Source of the DNA: Miscanthus floridulus
Lineage: Eukaryota > Streptophyta > Magnoliopsida > Poales > Poaceae
Length of the DNA: 64,000 nucleotides
NCBI RefSeq assembly: GCF_019320115.1
Contig: NC_089581.1
Span: forward strand, 16,393,100-16,457,099
Direction: 5' to 3'
The translations under genes were made by a program, and so were the position numbers. The notes below the pieces were generated by a model. That model saw nothing but the letters and a program-made list of their open reading frames with translations. It searched no databases and was not told the DNA's origin. Shown here in pieces: positions 10,501-22,500 of the stretch; the stretch's first letter is position 1; every line of letters starts with the position of its first letter.

Positions 10501-13500
10501 CAGCCCATAGGAAATGATGCAAACCTTGAGGGTGAAAGGGAGCCAGATATATTTGACAATGAGGAGGAGTATGTTGGCGTTGATAACGAGCACATTTACA
10601 CTTCAGTCCATGTACACAGACAAACTTTGCAAACAATGTAGCAGTTGTTGCTGATGATGTTACTACCGAAGGAGGAGTCCCTCTAGAGGCACAAGTCAAT
10701 GATGTAGATCCTTAGGAGATACATGTCGTGCATGATCCAGAAAAATCCCAACATAGTGAAGGGGCCTTATTTCCTGACATAGTTTCATTCAGGAAGGCTG
10801 TAAGGCATTATGCTATGACAAGGGGTTTTGAGTTTAGGGACATCAAGACCGACAAGACAAGATTCATTGCTAAGTGTAAAGCAGAGGGCTATCCATGGAG
10901 GATACATGCTTCTAGAATCTTTGATGGAAAAGCAATAGAGGTAAGGGAGTTCATGCTTTGTCTAGTTGTTATTTTACATGCTTTGTCTAGTGATTATTTT
11001 AGTCTTCCTGCTGATCATAATTGTCCATATGTATTGTTCATATTTTGCAGATTAAAGTGCTTCCTGCTGGTCATAACTGTCCCACAACCAAGCTGAGGGA
11101 AGGGAAGTGTCGGAGACCTAATACCGGGGTACCCGATGAGGTGGAACTAATAACCATCGAGCGTTGACGCTTCCGGTCAGACAAGAACGCTGCTACGCTT
11201 CTTGCCCGAACGATGGAAGATTGGTTCTGCCTTGCCCGACCCCCGAGGGCTAGACTCCACCTCACCCGACATCCGAGGGCGAGCTCCGCCTCGCCCGACC
11301 TCTAAGGACAGGCTCCGCCCCGCCCCGCCCCGATGGCTGAGGGCTGGCTCCGCCCTGCCCGACGTCTGAGGGCTGGTTTCGCCCCGCCCGACGTCTGAGG
11401 GTGGGCTCCGTCTCACCCGACGGCTGAGGGCAGACTTCGCCTCACCCGATGACTGAGGGCCGGCTCCGCCTCGCCCGACGTCCGAGGGTGGGCTCCGCCT
11501 CGCCCGATGACTAAGGGCTGGCTCCGCCTCACTCGATGATTACACCCTGCTCATTCATGCTGACAAGCACAGGGTACGACAGGACATTCGAGTCAACCGT
11601 AGCACCGAGGACCATGCCCTGCACGCCTGCAGGAAGGTACCGTTAGGATACGATGGGATGGGCGCTTTAAGCACTTTCTGACCTAATAGTGCTCAAATAG
11701 TATTGTAGGCGCCGACTTTTGTCCCACAGTGTTGTAGGCACCGCCGTCAGTCCTCGGGCGTGGATACTAAAACAGGCATATGACAACCGCTACAATCCAA
11801 GGAAGAACTCACATCATCTACAGTGATAGGCGTATAGTCATTTCCCCTTCTACTCCCCATAGAGTCATGGCTCGGCGCCCTGAAGCACCGCACCGCACCA
11901 TCCACCGGGGGAGGATGGGACATGACCACTCGCTGAAACAAAGTCAGAGCCTAGCCCTATCAGGATCGACGGAACTGCTATCCCTAGCGTGGTCTGCCAT
12001 GTCAGCAGGGCAGGCTCAAGGGAAAAGGAAGACCCGACGCCCTCGAAGGACTTTCTCTGCCTTTGGTTTTTCCTCTTTCTCTCATCTGTAACCCCTGCTC
12101 ACCCCTTGGTCTATAAAATGGAGGGCAGGACACCCCACGAAAGGGAGATCAGCTCGACACATCACACACACAGCCAAGTAGCAACCGAGCTCTTGGCATC
12201 CTTTCGACCATTCCATCAGAGACTTGGGACATTCCCCTCTCTCGATTGTTTGTACCCCCTACTATGAACCTTTTTCGGTACTGATAACATGAGCAGCAGC
12301 AGATTGGACGTAGGGACATTCTATCTGAACCAGTATAAACCTTGTGTCCTTTAGTGCACCATCCAGGCCTAACGCGCAACAATTATAAATTTACTAGCCG
12401 GTGTTTGTTCAAAACACCGACAGTTGGCGCGTCAGGTAGGGGCCTTTGCGCTTTCCAAATCAAGCCTCGAATGGCTAGCCACGCAATCATCTGGGTCCTG
12501 GGCGCACGCATGCGTTTTGGTGACCTGGACTTCATCGTCACGGTGGGAGGAGAGTTGGCTTTGGCTCACGCCGCCATCCAGTCTCTCCCCTCCGTTAGCT
12601 TCAACTACGGGAGGCTTGAGTGCCAGCCCGACGTCTCCCCTGGACCCCAGCCATCCAGGGAGGACCCACGCCGCCTCACCCCCTCTCCGAAACATTCCTC
12701 ATGGAGCACCCCAACGGTGCTTCCGTTCGGTCTCCGCAACACCACGACGACCGTTAGCCACCTTGTGGCACAGCGCACGATCCCGTCCCCCGCGAACAAC
12801 AAGTTCGTGGGGATGATCGAAAGCATCACGGAATCCCTCCATGGCCTCCTCGCGGAGGGGCCAGGGCCAGACTCCGGCTCTGACTCTAGCAGGGGGAGCC
12901 ATCACCCCTCCCAGGATTGTTTCATGGTGGGTACCCCCGAGGGACACGTTGAGATCGTCTCCGCAGATGATGCTACCCCGGTAGGCAACCTCGATGATGG
13001 ATCCAAAGGGGGGATAGCAGCCCCACCTCATGTCGGGGTGGAGCAGCTAAGAGCCCAAAAGCGGGAGATAGACAAAGCTGGACAACACCTTGTTCAGGGG
13101 TACGCGAAGGTCGATCGAGAGATCGAACACCGCGGAGACGGTGGGCACGCACGTGCCGTGGCCCGTGACATGAATCGAAGGATCATCACCGACGATGAAA
13201 CCCTTCCTCACTTTGCTCGAGCAAGCCAGAACATCGCCGCCGCGATGGCTTTGCTCCATGGCCTTCCAAAGGCTGCAATGCCCGAGGATCGCTGGGCCCA
13301 CCGCGAAATTCACACGCTGCTTGAGCGTGCTGCAGCGCAGCAGGCGGAAAGCTCGTTGTCTCGGTAATGTGAGCCCGACACCAGCCATCGTACGCCCTCA
13401 ATGCGTCCCGCCAGGGACGCATCAGTCCACCAAGCACCACAAGGCACCGGGCAGCGCACTACGATCCCAGTACATCTACGTCTCGACCACATCCGCGACA

Positions 13501-16500
13501 CACGCATCACCAACGACGCGCGCAGACGCACCTACAGTGACCCAAGGGAAGGAGCCAGCCGTGGCTATCATCGTCAACGCGATGGACGCTATGACAGCGG
13601 CGAGGACCGAAGCCCGAGCCCTGGCCTACCAGGGCCTTAGGCCTTCAGCCGGTACATCCTCAACGTTGCATTCCCACCAAGGTATCGACCACCTACCAAT
13701 ATCCCTAAATACTATAGGGAGACAAACTCCGGACTTTGGCTTGAAGACTATCGGCTTGCCTATCAAGCCGGTGGTGAGGATAATGATGACTTCATTATCC
13801 GCAACCTTCCACTATTCTTGGCCGATTCAGCCCGGGCGTGGTTGGAACACCTGTCGTCCAACGCAATCCAGAGTTGGGCGGATCTGAAGGAGATCTTTGT
13901 GAGAAACTTCTAGGGCACGTACAATCGCCCTAGGAACTCATGGGACCTCAAGAACTACCGTTAGAAGGCCGGTGAGACCCTCCACGGGTACATCTGGTGC
14001 TTCTCCTAGCAGTGCAATGAGCTCCCTAACGTCGCCGACGCCGACGTAATAGGAGCCTTCCTGTCCGGGATGACCAGCGAGTCCTTGGTTCATAAGCTAG
14101 GACGCAAGGGCCCGTGAACCACCAAGGAACTCCTAGACATCGAAACCAGCCACGCCTTAGGAGAGGAGGCGGTCGAAGCGATCTTCGATCGCCTCGAGGG
14201 CAAGGCAAGGCGGGACGAGGGTGCTGGCGAAGGCACCTCCAATCGTTCCGCCAAAAGAAAGAATAAGAAGCAACGGCGCGAGGACTCCCTCGTGGCTGCT
14301 GCTGACTGCAAGGGTGGTCAAAACCCCGCGGAGGGTGCTCCTAACCACTTCGAAAAAATGCTCGAGGGTCCGTGCCCGAACCACGCCTTTCCCGTAAAGC
14401 ATCTGCTTAAGGACTGCAGCCTCATGCGAAAGTTCTTGTCCGAAAGCTCCAACAAAGGAGAGCAGGGGAAGGAACCTGCCCCCACTGCAGACGACGCCGA
14501 GGAGAAGGACGACAACTTTCCAACACTGGGCGACTGCTTTATGATCTTCGAAGGATCGGCGGCCTACGAATCCAAACGCCATCAGAAGGTCACACACCGC
14601 CAAGTCTACATGATCCAACTGGCCACACCTCCTTTCCTTCGGTGGTCGGAGTCCGCCATAACCTTCAATCGGACCAACCATTCGGATGTCATCCCACACC
14701 TGGGAAGATATCCGCTTGTGGTCGACCCGATTGTCGGCCCAAAGCGCCTCACCAAAGTACTGATGGACGGAGGCAGCGGCATCAACATCATGTATGCAAA
14801 GACGCTCGACGTGATGGGCGTCGACCGGGCACACCTCCGCCCAATCCGAGCACCTTTCCACGGCGTCGTGCCTGGGAAGTAGGCCATGCCACTCGAGCAG
14901 ATCGATCTGCCCATTACCTTTGGGGAGCAGTTCAATTACAGGACTGAAACTCTCACCTTCAAGGTGGTTGGGTTCCCCGAAACCTTCCACGCGATCCTGA
15001 GACGACCATGCTACGCGAAGTTCATGACCATCCCCAACTACACATACCTCAAGCTCAAGATGTCGGGCCCCCACGGGGTCATCACCGTCGGCACCTCCTT
15101 CCTGCGGGCCTACGAGTGCGAGGTCAAGTGCTACGGCCATGCCACGGCAATCGTCGCCTTCGAGGAACTCGCCGCCCTCAAAGGAGGAGGTCGCCGAAGA
15201 AGCACCCGACGCAAAGAGGTCGACCGGGTCGTTTGAATCGGCAGAGGGCTCCAAGGAGGTCCTTATAGATCCTAGGAGCTCCGAGGGTAAAACGATATGC
15301 ATTGGTACCACACTCTCCTTTGAATAGGAAAGCGCGCTCGTTGACTTCCTCCGCGACAACAAAGACCTCTTTGTGTGAAAACCCTCGGATATGCCAGGCA
15401 TTCCGAGGGAGGTGGCCGAGCATACCCTAAAAGTCCATCTAGGCTCCAAGCCAGCGAAGCAACGCCTGCGTCGCTTCAACGAGGAAAAGCGCAGGGCCAT
15501 CGATGAAGAGATAGCAAAACTGTCGGCCGCCGGATTCATCAGGGAAGTACACCACCTAGAGTGGTTAGCTAATACTGTTCTTGTACAAAAGAAGAGCGGG
15601 GAATGGAGAATGTGTGTTGACTATACGGGTCTCAACAAAGCATGCCCAAAGGATCCATTTCCTTTACCTCGCATAGACCAAATAGTCGACTCTACCTCGG
15701 GGTGCGAAACCCTCTGCTCTCTTGATGCATACTCTGGCGACCATCAAATCGCGATGAAAGAATCCGACCAGCTCGTGACATCTTTCACCACCCCCTTCAG
15801 ATCGTACTGCTATGTCTCAATGCCGTTCGGTCTAAAAAACGTTGGAGCTACGTACCAACATTGTATGCTCAGATGCTTCGGGGACCTCATCGGGCGGACC
15901 GTTGAGGCCTATGTCGACGACATCGTAGTTAAGTCCAAACATGTTGATTACCTCGTCGCTGATCTTGAGCAAACCTTTGCGAAACTACGAGCAAATAGCA
16001 TCAAACTCAACCCCAAAAAATGTGTTTTTAGGATCCCGAGGGGCATGCTGCTCGGCTTCATCGTCTCCGAGCATGGCATCGAGGCCAACCCAGAGAAGAT
16101 TTCGGCCATCACGAGGATGGGCCCAATTTAGAACATAAAGGGGGTTCAATGAATCACGGGGTGCCTCGCCGCCCTCAGCTGATTCATCTCGCACCTCGGC
16201 GAACGAGGTCTCCCCCTTTATCGACTCTTGAAGAAAGCCGACCACTTTGAGTGGATGTCCGAGGCCCAGGAGGCACTTGACATGGTCAAACTGCTTTTGA
16301 CAAGGCCTCCGATCCTAGTTCCTCCAAGCAGCGGAGAACCCCTCCTGCTATACATAGCTGCCACCACGCAAGTAGTCAGCGCTGCCCTAGTAGTGGAGTG
16401 GGAGGAAGAGGGGCACGCGCTCAAGGTACAACGCCCTGTGTACTTCATCAGTGAGGTACTATCCAACCCCAAGACCCGCTACTCCTAGATCTAGAAGCTC

Positions 16501-19500
16501 CTATACACCGTCCTCATCACCAAGAGAAAGCTACGTCACTACTTCGAGTCACACCCCGTGACGGTCGTGACATCGTTCCCCCTCGGCGAGGTCATCTAGA
16601 GCCAGGACACCACAGGAAGAACCGCAAAGTGGGCACTCGAGCTGATGGATCAAGGCATCCCGAACGACGATCAAGTCCCAGGTGTTGGCTGACTTCATCG
16701 CGGAATGGACCGAGGTCCAGACACCACCAGCGGTTGTCGATCAAGAGTACTGGACGATGTACTTCGATGGGTCGCTGATGAAGAAGGGCACCGGTGCGGG
16801 GCTGGTCTTCGTATCACCCCTCGGGGTCCACATGAGGTACATGGTTCGTCTCCATTTCCCCTCATCAAATAATGTGGCCGAGTATGAAGCGATCATCAAC
16901 GGTCTACGAATCGCCATCATGTTGGGCATCCGATGCCTCGACATCTAGGGCGACTCCCAGAGGTCCGATAGCTGGAGGACAAATTCGATGGCCTCAAACT
17001 CAATCACATCCCAAGGTGCCTCAATGAGGCGTCCGACACACTTGCAAAAGCAGCATGTGGTCGAGAACCGGTGCCGACGGGCATCTTCGCCAGCGACCAA
17101 CACAAACCCTCGGTGCGCTATGAAGGGTCAGAGCGGGCCGAAGATGGCCCATCTGATCCAGCCCCGGGGGCTGACCAACCAACGGCTCCACCCGGCCCCG
17201 ATGTCATGGAGCTTGAAGAGGATCTAGCGACAGAGCCCGACCCTCTGGATGACTGGAGAACACTCTACCTCGACTACCTCCTCCGTGACATGCTGCCAAT
17301 GGATAAGATAGAAGCTCAATGGCTCGCACGTCACGCTAAGTCCTTCGTTCTTGTAGAAGGCGAACTCTACAAACAGAGCCACACCGAGATCTTGCAGCTC
17401 TGTATCCCCGCCGAACAGGGGAAGCTTCTGTTGGGCGACATCCACAGTGGGGTCTATGGTCACCACGCCGTGCCTAGGACCTTGGTTGGGAACACATTCC
17501 GACAGGGCTTCTACTGGCCCACTGTAGTAGCTGACGCCGGGCAAATCGTACGCACCTGCGAAGGGTGCCAGTACTACGCTCAGCAAACTCACCTTCCGAC
17601 CCATGCACTCCAGATGATCCCCATCACATGACCCTTCATGGTCTAGGGGCTCGATCTGGTTGGGCCTCTCAAAAAGGCGCCCAGGGGCTACACCCACCTG
17701 CTTGTCACCATAGACAAGTTCACAAAATGGATCGAAGCTCGGCCAATCTCCGCAATCAAATCCGAGCAGGCTGTGCTGTTCTTCCTCGACACCATCCATC
17801 GCTTCGAAGTACCAAACTCCATCATCATAGACAACGGCACGCAGTTCACCGACAAGAAATTCATTCGATTCTGCGATGAACAACACATCCGAGTTGATTG
17901 GGCTACTGTCACACACCCCCAAAGAACGAGCAGGTCGAGCGCGTAAACGGCATGCTCCTACAGGGCCTCAAGACCAAGATCTTCAACCGGTTGAACAAGT
18001 TCGGCGTACGCTGGGTCGCTGAGCTCCCTGCGGTCCTCTGGAGCCTAAGGACAACTCCTAGCCAGGCCACCGGCTACACACCTTTCTTCATGGTCTACGG
18101 TTCCGAGGCTGTCCTCCCGACCGACCTCAACTACAGAGTGCCAAGAATCAGAGCATACGACGAACAGGGAGCCGAGGCATCCCACAAAGACGCCATGGAC
18201 CAGCTAGACGAAGCCTGCGACATCGCCCTCCTCCTTTCGGCCAAGTGCCAGCAGGTGCTGCGTCGGTACCACAACCGACGGGTGCGGGGCTGAGCCTTCA
18301 ACGTTGAGGACCTAGTTCTCTGCCTCGTACAGAGCAACAAGGACTGTCACAAGCTCTCCCTGCCTTGGGAGGGGCCCTGCGTCGTTGTGGAAATACTCCG
18401 GCCAGGCGCCTACAAGTTAAAAACCGTCGACGGTAAGGTCTTCACCAACGCCTGGAACATTGAGCAGCTACATCGTTTTTACCCTTAAATAAACGCATAC
18501 TCTTTCTTATCAGTTTTGTCTCCAAAAATCCCCAATCTTTAGTGACTTCCGACCCCTGCAAAGAGCGAGGGGTCAGACCTCACTCGGGGGCTGATATAAG
18601 TACGTTTATCTTGCAAACACTCTCTGTGTTATCTTTGCAAAACATTCTCTGTGTTTTCCCCCCTTTTCTCTTGGTAAGACCTAAAGGCTAGGATTTCGGG
18701 GACAAAATCTGAGTAAAACTGGTAGGACTACGGGAAACCCACGCCCCCGCGGCTACGGCCTCCTTGCTCACCAGCATGATCAGGGTTGGTGCTCCCGCAC
18801 ATCGAGTTTTTTGTGACCTTAACTATGAGAAGGGTCGGAAGGCACCAAAATCTCTTTTGCAAAAAGAGGGAGAAAGGCCGAAAAGCTATTTGCCGTAGCG
18901 AAAGTTGAAAACTCATTCATTTTTTGCACAAATTCATCGCTTACAAAGTAATTTCATCACGAAAAGGACTGATGTATTCATCAATATAGAAGGTTGTTCA
19001 CTTGGGGGCTCCCCCATAAACTTATTCGATTACAGTTATAGTTTCTGACCAGCCCTACTACAAGTACTACTACAGTCGTCGCGCCACGCTCTCCATCGGT
19101 GACGTCCTACCACTCCGTAGGATCCTCGAGGGCGCCGTCATCTGCAACGTCGAGCACCACGTCGACAACTATGGTGCCTCCGTTGGGGCGTCCAAGGACT
19201 ACGCCATTGTCATTAGCCGCAACCCTGACAACGACACCTCCACCGAAGCATCCAGGGACTACGCCATCGTCATCAGCCATAACCCTGACAACGGCGTCTG
19301 CGTGGGGGGCGTTTCCCGCTGAAGAACGGCCGCCACGAAGGATCGTAAAGCTGACGACGCTCAGCACCCTCTAGTCCACCTCCTCCTTCGGCGGAGGTGG
19401 CCCCTTCTCGGCAAAGGCGACTGACGCCATCTCATCTACGTTGGATAACCTCTAGCTCGACATCACGCTCCGGATTCATGAGCGGATCCGTAAGTTTTTC

Positions 19501-22500
19501 TCTCCCTGACATTACCCTCTCTCACCTAGGAACCGCCGCAACGCACGAACACATTCGGTGGAAAGGAAGAAGAAGAGGCAGCGGCACATAAGCAGGCGAA
19601 GGAGTGGGACGAGAACTCCCCTCCCCCTTCCTATTTAAGGAAGAGGCGCAACATCTGAGGAAAGGTGAAAGGTTGGGACGAAAAACTCTCTTCCTTCCCC
19701 TATTCAATGCAGATGGGAAATCAATGCTGGGGGGAATCTGAGGGGACGTGCCTAGACCGACAGGACGTGCTCTGGTCGATGAGACATCGCCTGATCAAAT
19801 AGGACGTTGCCAGGGCATGCCCCACCACTACCGTGCGCCGGGCGCGAGAATCAGGGCGCACCCGCATGCAGGCGACTCTCCGCTTCCCCAAGCAGGACCA
19901 TGGAACGACCCGACGACAGAACCCCTGTCTAGGGGGCCCAACGGGCCTCCTAGGTCGATCGGACGACCCAGGTAAAATGATGAACGAACTACCGCTGAAA
20001 GATAAGCACCTCTGTTCACTTACTTAGCGTGTTAATTTCATTACGGAGCGTCCAGCCTCGGTAACGGTAGGGGCAAGGACATTGCTCGGGGGCTGCCAAG
20101 GGTGTCTACTTGTTTAGACATCCTCATCGCCTGACCCCTCCTTACTTTTAAAAAACCAGAGATGTAGGGTGCGGGTGTAGAACTTTGAGTAAGAACTGGA
20201 CGAACCGCTAAACCCTATGCCCCAGCGGCTACGGTGTTTTCGTTCAATAGCATAATCGAATTCACAGTCCCCCATACTTTGAGCTCCTGTATCCGCCTTC
20301 TCTAGAGGGGTTCAGAGGGGTCCGCCTGTAGAAACTCCTTCAAGGAGAAGCTGTTAGGTCGCTTAAAAGTCAATCGAACGGCTAGAATCACCATCGAGAG
20401 ATGGAAACGGAAAATCATGATGCTCGTGCAGGTCACGCCGGCCCCATCGCAAACGTCGGACTCGAAACTCGCACGGACATGTCTGGTAAGAGCTTCTCAT
20501 CGCTTGTACCACCAAGGTAACATTACCGACCCCCGCTTTCATTTCAATTAAATCGCACATTAATCCTATCATCCAAACGTTGCATATGCGATCTTCGCAT
20601 CTCAACACTTCATGTCACGCCACGAAGCGGCGCCCGCATCATTCGATATGAGCAGCAACTGACCGAGGTTTGAAGGCCGGCCCACAAAGGGCTCGAGGCC
20701 GCCTTGTGTCAAACAGAGCCAGGGGAGAAAAACCGTGATGAGCCCCAGCGGTCTTGCCTGACCCCGCTCAAAAGCGGACAGGGACATCTCGACCTTTCTC
20801 GTTCGATTCTAACCCCAAGCCAAACCCACAGAATCTCCGTCGAGGAGAGGCCAACGAGCCACCTGAGCCTAGCGAACGGCTTGGGCATCTGCTGGGAGGC
20901 GGGTTAATTAGTAGTGGAATACCACATGAGGGCTCGGCCGACCCCGTCAGCGAATGATGGACCTGAATTCCACACGAACATACCCGTTAGCGAGCTCATT
21001 TAGCGCGACACTCGAGCCATCGAGGGAAGTGTCGTCAACTCAGCCCCTCTGGTGATGGAAACCGAGGATGTGGTGACACGCGAAACACGGCCGACCCCTA
21101 TCAGACCTTAATGGGCTCAGGGGATCGAGCCGCTCGATCCAAGATCGAGAGACCGAGGTTCGAAGGCTGACCCATGAAGGGTCCAAGGCCGCCTCGCGTC
21201 AAACCAGAGCTAGGGGAGAAAACATAGATGAGCCTCAGCGGCCATTGCCCAACCCGCATTGAGGCGGATAGGGTCATCTCAACCTTCTAGTTCAATCCAG
21301 CCTCTAGCCGAGCCCATAGAATCCCCATTGAGGGGGAATCTATTGGAAGGCGGGCCAAGGAGCAACGGAACGCCACCCGAGGGCTTTACCGACCCTGTCG
21401 CAAAGCCACAGGATTGGATTCCGTCCGAACATCCCCGTTAGCGAGCTCATAAAGTGCGTCACTCAAGCCATCGAGGCAAGTAACGACGCCTTAACCCCTC
21501 CAGTTGTGGAAACCATGGATGGGCGACAATCACCAAACAAGCCGACCCTTGACCGAACCCCCGCCGCTCGTGGGGGCTCGGGGAAGGTCAGGCCAGCAAT
21601 GAGACAAAACGCACGGTCACGCAGCGATCGCCAAAATCCTAAGTAAGGGGTGCGCACGAATGTAAGAGTAAGTTCGCTACCCTCGCTTCGGTCTCTAGTA
21701 ACATCCGGCCCCAGCGACCGCAAGGGGTCAGATCTCACTCAGGGGTTGATAAAGGTACGGATACCTCCTTTCTTTGTTCAAAACAGTCATTACATCAGAC
21801 CTTTTCCTCGCGTCGAGACTAGCGGCAAGGTTCGGAGGAATAGATAGGTAAGACTGCAAAAAACCCACGCCCAGACAGCTACGGTAATTTTGCTCACCAG
21901 CACAATCAAAATTTCCTCGTAAACACCTCGGGCCCTACAAGTCTTAACGAACGGAAAGATCAGATCGCATAAACCTTTTTTTTGAATGCAAAAGGGGAAA
22001 AAGTAAGCTCAAATGAACGAAACAAAATTGCAAAACGAAATCACGAATCTATTTTTGGACACGAAAGTACCAACACTTGTGCACATATTATAGGTAAATG
22101 TTTATCAAACTTATTCAACTAACAACTTCCTCAAAGGGAGAACCATGTCTTTCAGCCTGTTCAACAGGTTCCGCGCAATGGGAGTCACCGCCTTCTCAAT
22201 CTCATCCAGCTCGGAGTCTTCATAGCCAGGCACGAAGCCGAGGCTCATTACCTCCAAGTTGATCTCCCGATCATAATGAGAGCGGGCAATAGTGAAGGCT
22301 TGGGTGATCCCGGCATGAAAGGCGTCCTCCTCGAGCTGGCCCACCCACGCCATGATACCCGCGGAATGAGCCGCAAGAGAGCTGGTTTCCTCCGGCTGTG
22401 TCACCCCCAGGTCATCAAAGACCACCTGGGCCATTCAAACGACGAGAAAGGGGGTGGACGCGAGCTCGACGGCGGTTGCAATGCGGATGCGAGCTGGACG

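Noticed and set aside
11205..11545. Regular short repeats with spacers resembling a CRISPR array
   Set aside because: Units are degenerate, spacers are themselves repeated and very short, the array sits in both LTRs of a retrotransposon, and this is a plant nuclear sequence.
14157..15539. A 460-codon minus-strand open frame inside Tat-1
   Set aside because: It is the exact mirror of gag-pol coding sequence (protease and pre-RT region). GC-rich codons of the sense strand leave the antisense frame open; no domain is recognisable.
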